A stretch of 64,000 nt of DNA from Streptomyces sp. HUAS ZL42 (GCF_040782645.1 NZ_CP160403.1:3162001-3226000), one strand, 5' to 3'; counted from the stretch's first letter, positions 1-8,485 are shown. The notes: generated by a model not told the origin, from the sequence alone. Translations and numbers: made by a program.

Positions 1-276
1 GAGTACGGCCGCCACTTCCTGCACGAGGCGCGGACCTACGCCTCCTGGCAGTCCGGCACCGTCCGCTCGGCCGTGAAGTCGGCGGCGACCAGCGTGGAGG
101 AACTGCGCGCCGAGGGCGTGTACCGAATCCTGACGCCGGACGAGTGCGTGGCACAGGGCCTCGACAACCTCGTCCTGCATCCGCTGGCCGGCGGGATGCC
201 GGTGGACGAGGGCCGGCGCAGTCTGCAGCTGTTCTGCGAAGACGTACTGCCCCGGCTGGGTGACCTCGCGGTCTGA
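1..276 (+). CDS. LLM-class flavin-dependent oxidoreductase, C-terminal fragment
   Basis: The frame is open from the first base of the window and ends at TGA 274-276, so only the last 91 residues are visible. They resemble the end of luciferase-like (F420- or FMN-dependent) oxidoreductases: a helix-rich stretch with two short motifs, LHPLAGGMP and CEDVLPRL, that sit at the C-terminus of that family. No cofactor-binding residues fall inside the fragment, so the family call rests on the tail only. It runs convergently to smc with 49 bases between the stops. Another alpha/beta-barrel oxidoreductase is possible. Confidence 0.5.
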   Translation, partial: EYGRHFLHEARTYASWQSGTVRSAVKSAATSVEELRAEGVYRILTPDECVAQGLDNLVLHPLAGGMPVDEGRRSLQLFCEDVLPRLGDLAV

Positions 277-325
277 TCCGGCAGTACGTCTTGGGGGTGA
301 GGAGCGGCAGCGGGAGTCGGAAGAG

Positions 326-3300
326 TCAGCGAAGGCGCTGGCTGATGACCTTCGACACACCGTCGCCCTGCATGGAGACGCCGTACAGCGCGTCGGCGAC
401 CTCCATCGTTCGCTTCTGGTGCGTGATCACGATCAGCTGCGAGGCCTCCTGCAGCTCCTGCATGATGCGGATCAACCGCTGCAGGTTGGTGTCGTCGAGG
501 GCCGCCTCGACCTCGTCCATGACGTAGAACGGGCTCGGCCGGGCCTTGAAGATCGACACGAGCAGGGCGACCGCGGTCAGGGAGCGCTCGCCGCCGGAGA
601 GCAGCGACAGCCGCTTGACCTTCTTGCCCGGCGGACGCGCCTCGACGTCGACCCCCGTGGTGAGCATGTTGTCGGGATCGGTGAGGATCAGGCGGCCCTC
701 CCCGCCCGGGAACAGCCGGCTGAACACGCCCTCGAACTCGCGGGCCGTGTCCCGGTAGGCCTCGGTGAAGACCTGCTCGACCCGCTCGTCGACCTCCTTG
801 ACCACCTGGAGCAGGTCGGCGCGGGTCTTCTTCAGGTCTTCCAGCTGCTCACTGAGGAACTTGTGCCGTTCCTCCAGCGCCGCGAACTCCTCCAGCGCGA
901 GGGGGTTGACCTTGCCGAGCTGCTGGTAGGCCCGCTCGGCGGCCTTGAGCCGCTTCTCCTGTTCGGCGCGCACGAACGGCCTGGGCCGGTTGCGCGGGTG
1001 CTCGGGGTCCTCCGGCAGCTCCTCGCCCTCGGCGGGCGGGGAGGGGGGCACGAGCTGGTGCGGGCCGTACTCGGAGACGAGCCCCGCAGGCTCCACGCCC
1101 AGCTCTTCCAGCGCCTTCGACTCCAGCTGCTCGATCCGCATCCGCTTCTCGGCGCCGAGCACCTCACCGCGGTGGACGGAGTCGGTCAGCTTGTCGAGCT
1201 CGGCCTTGAGGTCGCGCCCCGCGCCCCGGGCGGCGGTCAGCTCCTGCTCGCGAAGGACCTTGGCGGCCTCCGCGGCGGCCCGCTCCTCCTCCGCACGGCC
1301 CAGCGACACCTCGACATGGGCGAGCAGCTGCCGCGCACCGGAGGCGACGGCCTCCGCGACGGCCGCCTCGTGCCGCAGCCGCGCCCGTCGCTGCTCGGCA
1401 CGCGCGCGTGCCTCGCGCTCCGCACGCGCGGCCCGGTCCAGCGAGTCGGCCCGTCCGGCGAGCCCCTTGACCCGCTCCTCGTGCGTACGGACCTGGAGGC
1501 GGGCCTCCATCTCGGTCTGCCGGGCGTTGGCCCCGTCGGCGGCGAGACGGTCCCGTACCGACGTGTCGGGCTCCTCCTCGATCGGCATCTCCTCGGCGAC
1601 GGCCAGCCGCTCGGCGAGTTCCTCGACCTCCTCCAGGGCCTTGTCGAGCGCCTCCTGCGCCCTCGCGGCCGCGGCGACGGACCGCTCGGCCTCACCGGCG
1701 GCGCCGCGCGCCTGGCCCGCGAGCCGCCCGAGCTGCTGGGCGACCGCCGACTTCTCCCGGTCGGCGGCCCGGCGCCGCTCCCCCAGCTCCTCGACTTGCG
1801 CGGCGCACTCCTTGCGCCGCTCGGCCGCCGCGTGCTGTGCCTCGGTCAGCTCCTCGCACCGCACGGCCAGCTCTTCCAGCTCGCGCGCGGCCTCGTCCAC
1901 GGACGCCTGTACCTCGAGCAGACTGGGCGCCCCCGCGGAACCGCCGTGCGCGAAGTGCGCGCCCAGCAGATCGCCCTCGGCCGTGACGGCGGTGAGGTCC
2001 GGGCGGGAGTACACCAGGTCCTCGGCGTCCTCCAGGGTGCCGACGACGACGATCCCGCGCAGCAGGCGCCGTACGGCGGGCATGAGCTCGGCGGGGCCCC
2101 GGACGAGGTCGGCGGCGTACGGCGGCCCGTCCGGCCGTGACTCCTGCGGGACGTCGTCGGGGGCGCCGCTCAGCAGCAGGGACGCGCGGCCCGCGTCCTG
2201 CTTGCGCAGCAAACGGATCGCGTCGGCGGCCGAGGACGGCGTCGCCACGGCGATGGCGTCCGCCGCCGCGCCGAAGGCGGCGGCCAGCGCGACCTCGTGG
2301 CCCGGAGTGACCGTGAGCAGTTCGGCCGCCGGACCCAGCAGACCGGTGAGACGATCCGTCGCGCCGAGCAGCGCGCCCGTGCCGTCCTTGCGGCGCAGGC
2401 CAAGGGCGAGGGCCTCGTGGCGGGCCTGGGTCGCGGCACGTCTGCGTTCCGCCGCGGTTGCCGCCTCGCGGGCAGCGCTCAGCGCGGCCTCCGCCTCGGC
2501 GAGCTGCTGCCTGGCCGCCTGGTGCCGGTCGCCCAGTTCCACGTCACCGGCGTCGAGGCCGTCGACCTCGGCCTTGAGGGCCTCGTACTCCTCCTGCGCC
2601 CGGACGGCCCGCTCCTGGGCCTCGTCCCGCGCGGCGGCCAGGCGGTCGATCTCGGCCTGGGCGGAGGCGGCGCGTGAGCGGGCGGCGTTGACCTGCCCGT
2701 TCAGCCGGGCCAGACCCTCGCGGCGGTCGGCGATGGCGCGGGCGACGTCCTTCAGGCGGCGTTCCTCGACGGCGAGCTCGCGCTCCAGTTCGGCGCGGTG
2801 GGCGACAGTGTCGTCGAGCGCCCGCTCGGCGGCCTCCAGGGCGGCCTCCAGTTCGGCCTCCTGCTCACGGATGCGGGCGGCCTCGCGTTCCATGTCCTCC
2901 GGGTCGCGGCCCCGCCGCTCCTCGGGGGGCGCGGAGGTCGCGCTCTTCACGCGCGCGTCGGCCAGCGAGATCGTGCCGCGCACCCGCTCGGCGAGCTGAG
3001 AGAGCTCGTACCAGGTCTGCTGGGCGCGCTGCAGGCGCGGCGTGAGCTGCCGTACCTCGTCCTCGAGGAGCGCCTCGCGCTGGAGCGCCTTCTTCAGCTC
3101 CTGCTCGGCGGCTTCCTTGCGCTCCTTCAGGGCGGCCTCGTCGGCGATCTCGCTCTTGAGGGCTTCGCGCAGCCGTACGAGGTCGTCGGCGAGGAGGCGG
3201 AGGCGGGCGTCGCGCAGGTCGGCCTGGATGACGGCGGCCCGCCGGGCGACCGCGGCCTGGCGGCCCAGGGGCTTGAGCTGTCTGCGCAGTTCGTCCGTCA

Positions 3301-3880
3301 GGTCCTGCACGCGCGCGAGATTGGCCTGCATCGCGTCCAGCTTCCTGAGGGCCTTCTCCTTGCGCTTGCGGTGCTTGAGGACGCCGGCCGCCTCCTCGAT
3401 GAAGGCGCGGCGGCCCATGGGATCGGCGTGCAGGACGGAGTCGAGCTGGCCCTGACCGACGATGACGTGCATCTCACGGCCGATGCCGGAGTCGGACAGG
3501 AGGTCCTGGATGTCCAGCAGGCGGCAGGTGTCGCCGTTGATCTGGTACTCGCTGCCGCCGTTGCGGAACATGATCCGCGTGATGGTGACCTCGGAGTACT
3601 CGATGGGCAGCGCACCGTCGGAGTTGTCGATGGTCAGCGACACCTCGGCGCGGCCCAGCGGCGGGCGGCCCGTGGTGCCGGCGAAGATGACGTCCTCCAT
3701 CTTGCCGCCGCGCAGCGACTTGGCACCCTGCTCACCCATCACCCAGCTCAGGGCGTCCACGACATTGGACTTGCCCGAACCGTTCGGGCCGACGACACAC
3801 GTGATGCCCGGCTCGAACCGGAGCGTGGTCGCCGAGGCGAACGACTTGAACCCGCGGAGGGTCAGGGCCTTGAGGTGCAC
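326..3880 (-). CDS. smc: Chromosome segregation ATPase Smc
   Basis: SMC ATPase of the condensin-like complex that compacts and segregates the nucleoid. Length is 1184 residues, normal for the family. The N-terminal ATPase half has Walker A GPNGSGKSN at residues 31-39. Two long coiled-coil arms rich in Ala, Glu and Arg flank a hinge (from about DGTGALLGATDRL). The C-terminal half carries the signature LLSGGERSLTA followed by the Walker B VMDEVEAALDD. The GTG start at 3880 is chosen because the family begins at the HLKALTLRGFKSF strand; an in-frame extension to 3958 has no family support. A GGAAGG lies 14 bases before the GTG, a long spacing. It is the last minus-strand gene of the acyP/small coiled-coil/smc group. 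Confidence 0.97.
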   Translation of the reverse strand: MHLKALTLRGFKSFASATTLRFEPGITCVVGPNGSGKSNVVDALSWVMGEQGAKSLRGGKMEDVIFAGTTGRPPLGRAEVSLTIDNSDGALPIEYSEVTITRIMFRNGGSEYQINGDTCRLLDIQDLLSDSGIGREMHVIVGQGQLDSVLHADPMGRRAFIEEAAGVLKHRKRKEKALRKLDAMQANLARVQDLTDELRRQLKPLGRQAAVARRAAVIQADLRDARLRLLADDLVRLREALKSEIADEAALKERKEAAEQELKKALQREALLEDEVRQLTPRLQRAQQTWYELSQLAERVRGTISLADARVKSATSAPPEERRGRDPEDMEREAARIREQEAELEAALEAAERALDDTVAHRAELERELAVEERRLKDVARAIADRREGLARLNGQVNAARSRAASAQAEIDRLAAARDEAQERAVRAQEEYEALKAEVDGLDAGDVELGDRHQAARQQLAEAEAALSAAREAATAAERRRAATQARHEALALGLRRKDGTGALLGATDRLTGLLGPAAELLTVTPGHEVALAAAFGAAADAIAVATPSSAADAIRLLRKQDAGRASLLLSGAPDDVPQESRPDGPPYAADLVRGPAELMPAVRRLLRGIVVVGTLEDAEDLVYSRPDLTAVTAEGDLLGAHFAHGGSAGAPSLLEVQASVDEAARELEELAVRCEELTEAQHAAAERRKECAAQVEELGERRRAADREKSAVAQQLGRLAGQARGAAGEAERSVAAAARAQEALDKALEEVEELAERLAVAEEMPIEEEPDTSVRDRLAADGANARQTEMEARLQVRTHEERVKGLAGRADSLDRAARAEREARARAEQRRARLRHEAAVAEAVASGARQLLAHVEVSLGRAEEERAAAEAAKVLREQELTAARGAGRDLKAELDKLTDSVHRGEVLGAEKRMRIEQLESKALEELGVEPAGLVSEYGPHQLVPPSPPAEGEELPEDPEHPRNRPRPFVRAEQEKRLKAAERAYQQLGKVNPLALEEFAALEERHKFLSEQLEDLKKTRADLLQVVKEVDERVEQVFTEAYRDTAREFEGVFSRLFPGGEGRLILTDPDNMLTTGVDVEARPPGKKVKRLSLLSGGERSLTAVALLVSIFKARPSPFYVMDEVEAALDDTNLQRLIRIMQELQEASQLIVITHQKRTMEVADALYGVSMQGDGVSKVISQRLR

Positions 3881-4032
3881 GCCGCCGGACTCTACCTTCC
3901 GCCCGTATCCCGCTCCATGAACCCGCGGTTTCACCCTTGAACGTGCAGGGCACACCAAACGTTAAAGACACTGAAAGGGTGCGCGGGAGCAAGAAACGCG
4001 GGGCGGAAAACGCGGAGGCCGGGAAGGGTCAA

Positions 4033-4061
4033 GAAAGAAGGGACGCCGAAGCGTCCCTTGC
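4033..4061 (-). terminator. Hairpin after the small coiled-coil gene
   Basis: Perfect 9-bp stem (AAGGGACGC at 4038-4046 with GCGTCCCTT at 4051-4059). Read on the minus strand the loop is TTCG and the stem is followed by a pyrimidine-rich CTTTCTTG. It sits 74 bases past the stop of the 67-residue gene, as expected of an intrinsic terminator. Confidence 0.7.
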
Positions 4062-4133
4062 AACTTCTGACAACTTAGCGGTTGATACGGGCAGCCCAAC
4101 CACTGCGTGTGCTGTCGTGGAGCGATGCAGTGA

Positions 4134-4337
4134 TCAGGTGAGCGCAGGCTCCGCCTGGTGTGCGTCGATGCTCTCCATGATCCTGTCGTGAGAAGCGGCA
4201 GCCGTCAGCGCGTCGTTCTCCGCCTGGATCCGTACGAGCTCGGATTCCAGGTCCTGTACGCGCTGCTGGAGCCGTCGCATCTCGGCGAGGAGTCGAGGGT
4301 CGGAGCCGCCGACGTAACCGAGAAGCGCCTTTGCCAT
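4134..4337 (-). CDS. Small conserved coiled-coil protein (function unknown)
   Basis: Protein of 67 residues that starts MAKALLGYVGGSDPRLLAEM and continues as one amphipathic coiled coil (RRLQQRVQDLESELVRIQAE). I recognise it as a small protein widespread in actinomycetes but know no function for it. The ATG at 4337 is preferred over a further upstream ATG at 4448 because GTGGAGG lies 10 bases before it and the upstream extension reads as noise. It stands between acyP and smc on the same strand, with its own terminator. Its leader, 4338-4455, contains a tRNA-like sequence (see separate entry). Confidence 0.8.
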   Translation of the reverse strand: MAKALLGYVGGSDPRLLAEMRRLQQRVQDLESELVRIQAENDALTAAASHDRIMESIDAHQAEPALT

Positions 4338-4379
4338 GATGGATGGTCCTCCACACTGAGTGACCGACCGAAGCGGTGT

Positions 4380-4455
4380 GGGTCGTGAGGGATTCGCACC
4401 CGCGGTGCTTGACAGGCCTGGAGTTGTGCTGCCGTTCAGCCATGCCAAACAGCTA
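4380..4455 (-). other. tRNA-like sequence in the leader of the small coiled-coil gene
   Basis: On the minus strand this stretch has a D-arm-like hairpin (GCTG, loop AACGG, CAGC) and a T-arm-like segment GCGGGTGCGAATCCCTC, whose stem has one mismatch and whose loop is close to the TTCGAAT of real tRNAs. The expected acceptor halves do not pair and no good anticodon stem can be drawn, so it is not an ordinary functional tRNA. It ends about 40 bases before the ATG at 4337. It could be a decayed tRNA gene or a tRNA-mimicking leader RNA. Confidence 0.4.
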
Positions 4456-4641
4456 AGGTGCGCGGGGCTTTCAGCGTCTCACCAAAAAGTTTGACGGTCA
4501 ACACGATCACGCCCCGTATCGGCGGGCAAACCCGGTGGCGCGCGGCCGGAAGCGGCGGCGCGGCGGCTGCTGCGGGGCCCTCAGGGCGTGACGATCATCC
4601 TTGCGTGCGGAGCTTGCCACGACAAGCGATTCTTGGCAACC

Positions 4642-4668
4642 ACCTGCCCATTTCCGCTCCGGGCAGGT
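4642..4668 (-). terminator. Hairpin after acyP
   Basis: Perfect 8-bp inverted repeat ACCTGCCC/GGGCAGGT with an 11-base loop, starting 50 bases past the acyP stop. There is no T-tract, which is common for Streptomyces terminators. The rest of 4451-4641 shows no gene that I can support. Confidence 0.5.
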
Positions 4669-4718
4669 ACCGGTGGCATCTTTCTCCGCTTCTACCGGCG
4701 CCGTTTCGCGGAGGTGGC

Positions 4719-5000
4719 TCAGCGGATGGCGAAGCCGTCGTACCCCCCGCGAGGTGTGTCCCAGATCTCGGTGACACCGTCCACATGCCCGGGCGTGTCG
4801 TCGCCCTGGAGCCAGTCGAGGAGGCCCTGGCAGTCCTCGCGTGAGCCCTCCGCGACCACCTGGACGCGTCCGTCCGCCAAATTGAGAGCAAAACCACTCA
4901 GGCTCCCGATCTCGAGGGCCTTGGCCCGCGTGAACCAGCGGAAACCCACACCTTGGACGCGCCCACGCACCCAGGCGACCAGTCGCACATCCTCGCTCAT
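4719..5000 (-). CDS. acyP: Acylphosphatase
   Basis: Hydrolyses carboxyl-phosphate bonds of acyl phosphates. The 93-residue length is normal. The signature [20 protein letters not shown] near residues 9-28 contains the phosphate-binding loop and the catalytic Arg (in GFRWF), and [19 protein letters not shown] supplies the catalytic Asn (NLADG). The ATG at 5000 opens directly into the first beta strand. In actinobacteria this gene commonly sits between fpg and smc, as here, though a CAP-domain gene and a flavodoxin/HxlR pair are interposed. Confidence 0.95.
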   Translation of the reverse strand: MSEDVRLVAWVRGRVQGVGFRWFTRAKALEIGSLSGFALNLADGRVQVVAEGSREDCQGLLDWLQGDDTPGHVDGVTEIWDTPRGGYDGFAIR

Positions 5001-5114
5001 GGGTGCAACCTAACCGGCCAATGTCACACGGGGCACTCCCTCCCCCGGCGCCATGCGGTACCGTCCCCACCCAATGAATCTCATATGAAACTCACTCGAT
5101 CGAGTGAGTCCGGT

Positions 5115-5235
5115 CGACCACAGGGCTCAGGCACCACTCCGGTTCGTCCGCAGGGACCCGGGACGGCTCCGGGTCGACTGCAGTGACTCGGGAAGGCCCC
5201 CGGGTCGACCGCGAGGACCGCAAGGACGAGGAAGG
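5115..5235. repeat. Four-unit 30-bp degenerate tandem repeat upstream of the CAP-domain gene
   Basis: Units begin CGACCACAG (5115), CGTCCGCAG (5145), CGACTGCAG (5175) and CGACCGCGA (5206), a strict 30/30/31-base spacing. The repeated core is GGTCGACYGCAG followed by a GACYCGGGA-like half. The array ends within about 10 bases of the start codon at 5243, so it lies in the promoter/leader rather than in coding sequence. Confidence 0.7.
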
Positions 5236-5242
5236 CCAGGAC

Positions 5243-6421
5243 ATGGGACGCCACCGACGCTCCGCCGCCGGCCGCGCCGCCACGGGCCGCGCCACGGGGG
5301 TCATACAGACGGACGGCTCGTATACGGGGAGCCGCGACCCGCAGGACTCGTACGCGGGTGACCACTCCACGATGGGCATAGCGCCCTACCTGAACCCCGA
5401 GGCGTACGCCGACTCCTACTCGAGGAGCCAGGAGTACCTCTTCGCGACGGACGACGAGTACGCCCGGGACACCGGCTCCTACGCCCGGGACACGGACGCC
5501 TACACGTGGGACACCGGCGCCTACACCTGGGACACCGACGCCTCCGCCCGAAACACGGACACCGCGGTCTTCGCGTCCGAGGGCTTCACGCCCTCCGGCG
5601 GGCGTGGCCGGAGCGGGAGCTCGCACCGCCGCCGCAAGAAGAAGGCCGCCACGCCGGTCCGTACGGGCCTGCTGGGCGTCTCCGCCGCTGTCGCCCTCGG
5701 CACGGTCGCGGTCGCCACGGGCGCGGTGCCCGGCCTCGAGAACTACAAGATCGGCGGCGGCAGCGGCCCGGGCGACAGCGTGCAGGCGGGGGACGCGCCG
5801 ACGAACTCCGAGTCTCAGCAGGGCGGCACGTCCGGCGCCGCCGAGAGCCGCGACTCCACATCGACCAGCCGCGATGCCGAGCGGTCCACCACACCGTCGC
5901 CCTCCCCCTCGACCTCCTCCGCGGCGCCCACGCAGACACCGTCGAAGAAGCCGACGCCCACTGCCTCCAAGGAACCGGAGACGACGCCGTCCAAGGCCGC
6001 CACGAAGGCGCCGGAGAAGTCCGGCGCCGTGACGGTCTCGGAGGAGGCCGCCGCGGCTGCGCAGGTGCTGAAGCTCGTCAACGAGGAGCGGGCGAAGGTC
6101 GGCTGCAGCGCGGTCGCCGCGAACAGCTCGCTGGCCGAGCTGGCCCAGGCCTTCAGCGAGGACATGGCCGAGCGGGGCTTCTTCGACCACACCGACCCGG
6201 ACGGGGCGAGCCCGTGGGACCGGGCCGCGAAGGCCGGCATCACCGACCTCGGCGGCGAGAACATCGCCCGCGGGCAGGCCGACGCGGCGGCGGTCATGGA
6301 GGCGTGGATGAACAGCCCGGGGCACCGGGCGAACATACTGAACTGCGACTTCAAGACGCTGGGCGTCGGTGTGCACTTCGGGTCCGGCGGTCCCTGGTGG
6401 ACGCAGGACTTCGGCTACTAG
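5243..6421 (+). CDS. Membrane-anchored CAP-domain (SCP/PR-1) protein
   Basis: Protein of 392 residues with three parts. Residues 1-140 are hydrophilic and include five 7-residue repeats (73-107). A single hydrophobic segment, about 141-163, follows an Arg/Lys-rich stretch and can act as signal anchor. A Ser/Thr/Pro-rich linker leads to a C-terminal CAP domain (about 275-392) with HTDPDG, GENIARGQ and MNSPGHRANIL, the usual metal-site His/Glu/His motifs; such domains are extracytoplasmic. The activity is unknown. The ATG at 5243 is chosen for its GAGGAAGG Shine-Dalgarno; an in-frame GTG at 5183 would translate the leader repeat. Transcribed alone, convergent to the flavodoxin gene. Confidence 0.85.
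   Translation: MGRHRRSAAGRAATGRATGVIQTDGSYTGSRDPQDSYAGDHSTMGIAPYLNPEAYADSYSRSQEYLFATDDEYARDTGSYARDTDAYTWDTGAYTWDTDASARNTDTAVFASEGFTPSGGRGRSGSSHRRRKKKAATPVRTGLLGVSAAVALGTVAVATGAVPGLENYKIGGGSGPGDSVQAGDAPTNSESQQGGTSGAAESRDSTSTSRDAERSTTPSPSPSTSSAAPTQTPSKKPTPTASKEPETTPSKAATKAPEKSGAVTVSEEAAAAAQVLKLVNEERAKVGCSAVAANSSLAELAQAFSEDMAERGFFDHTDPDGASPWDRAAKAGITDLGGENIARGQADAAAVMEAWMNSPGHRANILNCDFKTLGVGVHFGSGGPWWTQDFGY
5459..5563 (+). repeat. Five in-frame 21-bp repeats in the CAP-domain gene
   Basis: Units start at 5459, 5480, 5501, 5522 and 5543 and encode YARDTGS, YARDTDA, YTWDTGA, YTWDTDA and SARNTDT. They lie on the N-terminal, predicted cytoplasmic side of the anchor. Unit number is likely to vary between strains, as for other short coding repeats. 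Confidence 0.85.
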
Positions 6422-6438
6422 CAGCCGAGAAGGGCGAA

Positions 6439-6510
6439 GGGGCTGCTACCGGTCGCCGGTGGGAGCCCCTGAGTCGTTCCTGGCTCGTAAACGCTTGCGC
6501 GAGCGTTTAC
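6439..6510. terminator. Two hairpins between convergent genes
   Basis: First hairpin 6439-6469: GGGGCT/AGCCCC enclosing ACCGG-TCG-CCGGT. Second hairpin 6487-6510: perfect 9-bp GTAAACGCT/AGCGTTTAC around a 6-base loop. They separate the stop of the CAP gene from the stop of the flavodoxin gene and can serve either strand. Confidence 0.7.
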
Positions 6511-6518
6511 GCACGCAC

Positions 6519-7106
6519 TTACGCAGCCGCCGCGCGTCCCTGCACGAACACCCGCGCCGTCTCCGCCACGCGGCGCCCCAGGTGCTCCGCCGTCGCCACG
6601 TCGGCCTTGTGGACGGCCTCGGGACCCTCGTCGACGTTGGTCTGGGCGGCCGCGCCCGCGAAGACGCCGAGGCGGTTGAGGTCGTGCTCGGAACCCTCGC
6701 TGTTGTTCCAGCCCGGATGCAGGCCGAGGTTGACCCAGTTCATGCCGTGCTGCGCGGCGAGGATCTGAAAGAACTGCAGGGTGTGCAGCTTGTCGCCGCT
6801 CTTGGAGCCCGAGTTGGTGAAGCCGGCGGCCAGCTTGTCCTTCCATGCCTGCCCGAACCAGCGCTTCGAGGACGCCTCGGCGAAGACATGGAAGGCGCCG
6901 GTCGCGGTGCCCATGTAGGTCGGAGAGCCGAACACGATCGCGTCCGACGCATCGAGGGCCGCCCACTGCTCCTCGGTGATCTCGTCGACCTTGATCAGGT
7001 GCACCTCGGCACCGGCATCGGCGGCTCCGGCGCGGACGGCCTCGGCGAGGACGGCGGTGTGGCCGTGGCCGGAGTGGTAGGCGATGGAGACAACAGGGGT
7101 GGTCAC
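6519..7106 (-). CDS. Flavodoxin-family (WrbA-like) FMN-binding oxidoreductase
   Basis: Protein of 195 residues with a flavodoxin-like fold. The N-terminus has the FMN phosphate loop SIAYHSGHGHTAVLAE (about 7-22). The second FMN loop FGSPTYMGT and the later FTNSGSKSGD match NAD(P)H:quinone oxidoreductase and flavodoxin families. Likely a cytoplasmic quinone or flavin reductase. It is divergent from an HxlR-type repressor gene, with 108 bases and a perfect 21-bp palindrome between them, so control by that regulator, perhaps in response to electrophiles or quinones, is an inference from context. Confidence 0.88.
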   Translation of the reverse strand: MTTPVVSIAYHSGHGHTAVLAEAVRAGAADAGAEVHLIKVDEITEEQWAALDASDAIVFGSPTYMGTATGAFHVFAEASSKRWFGQAWKDKLAAGFTNSGSKSGDKLHTLQFFQILAAQHGMNWVNLGLHPGWNNSEGSEHDLNRLGVFAGAAAQTNVDEGPEAVHKADVATAEHLGRRVAETARVFVQGRAAAA

Positions 7107-7154
7107 GGTGCGTACTCCTGGAATGAGCAGTTCACTGACAATGACGAAAGGAAA

Positions 7155-7175
7155 GCACTAACTCTTAGTTAGTGC
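7155..7175. promoter_or_regulatory. Perfect palindromic operator between flavodoxin and HxlR genes
   Basis: GCACTAACT-CTT-AGTTAGTGC: 9-bp arms with no mismatch and a 3-base centre, AT-richer than the surroundings. It lies between two divergent start codons (7106 and 7215), typical for an HxlR-family dimer site that represses both promoters. Confidence 0.85.
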
Positions 7176-7214
7176 AACCTCCCGGTTAGCGCTGCCTGCG
7201 AGTACGCTTGAGAC

Positions 7215-7616
7215 ATGGACAACACGCAGGAGCTCTCGGAGGAGCAGGAACTCCCGTTCAACGTGTTCGCCAAGGCCTGCCCCTCGCGCGGCACGCTGGA
7301 GCACGTCACGGGACGCTGGGGCGCACTCACGCTCGGCGCGCTCCACGAGGGCTCCCTGCGCTTCAACGAGCTGCGCCGACGCGTCGACGGCGTGAGCGAG
7401 AAGATGCTGTCCCAGACCCTGCACGCGCTGGAGCGCGACGGTCTTGTGCACCGCGAGGCCCAGCCGACCAATCCGCCCCGCGTGGACTACGAGCTGACGC
7501 CGCTGGGACGCCAGGTGGCGGAACGGCTGCTGACCCTCATCCACTTCCTCGAGGGCAGCATGGGCGACGTGCTGGAGGCACGTGAGCGCTACGACGAGAC
7601 ACGCGGCGTGCGCTGA
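7215..7616 (+). CDS. HxlR-family winged-helix transcriptional regulator
   Basis: Protein of 133 residues with one HxlR domain: [40 protein letters not shown] (recognition helix region) and the wing segment [13 protein letters not shown] single Cys (Cys22, in [12 protein letters not shown]) precedes the domain, where redox-sensing HxlR proteins such as HypR and QorR keep their reactive Cys; a redox role is therefore plausible but inferred. Divergent from the flavodoxin gene. Its last 28 bases overlap the 3' end of fpg on the other strand. Confidence 0.93.
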   Translation: MDNTQELSEEQELPFNVFAKACPSRGTLEHVTGRWGALTLGALHEGSLRFNELRRRVDGVSEKMLSQTLHALERDGLVHREAQPTNPPRVDYELTPLGRQVAERLLTLIHFLEGSMGDVLEARERYDETRGVR

Positions 7617-8449
7617 CAGCGCGGGCAGAAGTAGCTGGAACGGTTCATCCACGGGCGCCGGCGCATCGGTGTGCCGCACCTCTTGCACGGCAGTCCCTCG
7701 CGGCCGTACGCGTCGAGGCTCCGGTCGAAGTAGCCCGACTCGCCGTTGACATTGACGTACAGGCTGTCGAAGCTCGTGCCGCCGACGGCGAGCGCGGCGT
7801 TCATCACGTCCCGTATGTGGCCCAGGAGTTCGGCCGTGCGCGGGCGTGTGAAGGTCGCGGTGGGGCGGTCGTAGTGGAGGCGGGCACGCCAGAGGGCCTC
7901 GTCCGCGTAGATGTTGCCGACGCCGCTGATCAACGACTGGTCGAGCAGGGCCCGTTTGATGGTGGTGCGCCTGCGGCGCAGGGCGAGATGGAAGGCCTCG
8001 TCGTCGAACAGCGGGTCGAGGGGGTCGCGGGCGATGTGCGCGATGACGTCGGGCAGGCCGTCGGGGGTGTTGTCGTGCAACGACAGGCCGCCGAACGTGC
8101 GTTGGTCGACGAAGCGCAGTTCGGTGTTCAGGCTGTCGGCGAACCGGACGCGGATGCGCAGGTGCTTCTCGTCCGGCGCCTCGTGCGGCTGGACCAGGAG
8201 CTGTCCGCTCATGCCGAGGTGGGCCAGGATCGACTGGCCGGTGTCCTCCAACGGCAGCCAGAGGTACTTGCCGCGGCGGCTGGGGGTGCCGATGCGGTGG
8301 CCCTTGAGGCGGTATGCGAAATCGTCCGCACCGGCGATGTGACGCCGTACGGCCCGCGGGTGCAGCACCTCGGCGTCGGCGACGGTCCGGTGGGCGACCC
8401 ACCGCGCCAGGCCGCGCCGTACGACCTCGACCTCGGGCAACTCGGGCAT
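7589..8449 (-). CDS. mutM: Formamidopyrimidine-DNA glycosylase (8-oxoguanine repair)
   Basis: Removes 8-oxoguanine and formamidopyrimidines and nicks the abasic site. Length is 286 residues. After Met removal the protein starts PELPEVE, giving the catalytic Pro1 and Glu2. The conserved Lys (in [10 protein letters not shown]), the helix-two-turn-helix region ([13 protein letters not shown], with Asn) and the C-terminal zinc finger with four Cys (CKRCG and CPRCQ) are all present. ATG at 8449 is preceded by GGGGGGTCCTC. Downstream of rnc, as in other actinobacteria. Confidence 0.97.
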   Translation of the reverse strand: MPELPEVEVVRRGLARWVAHRTVADAEVLHPRAVRRHIAGADDFAYRLKGHRIGTPSRRGKYLWLPLEDTGQSILAHLGMSGQLLVQPHEAPDEKHLRIRVRFADSLNTELRFVDQRTFGGLSLHDNTPDGLPDVIAHIARDPLDPLFDDEAFHLALRRRRTTIKRALLDQSLISGVGNIYADEALWRARLHYDRPTATFTRPRTAELLGHIRDVMNAALAVGGTSFDSLYVNVNGESGYFDRSLDAYGREGLPCKRCGTPMRRRPWMNRSSYFCPRCQRTPRVSS

Positions 8450-8485
8450 GAGGACCCCCCGTGACGAACCGTGTGGGAAGCCGAG

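Noticed and set aside
945..2999. 684-codon open frame antisense to smc
   Set aside because: Composition is Ser/Ala/Arg-rich noise from the opposite strand of a GC-rich coiled-coil gene; smc is unambiguous. Similar long antisense frames (260-2140, 2798-3940, 17907-20648, 40843-44091) were rejected for the same reason.
4380..4455. Functional tRNA gene
   Set aside because: The acceptor stem cannot form and no anticodon arm is possible; kept only as tRNA-like.
5170..5185. Cluster of SalI/PstI/SmaI-type sites that looks like a cloning polylinker
   Set aside because: The sites recur every 30 bases as part of a natural tandem repeat, and both flanks are normal Streptomyces DNA.
5183..5242. Longer N-terminus for the CAP-domain protein
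   Set aside because: It would translate the promoter repeat, and the ATG at 5243 has a good Shine-Dalgarno.
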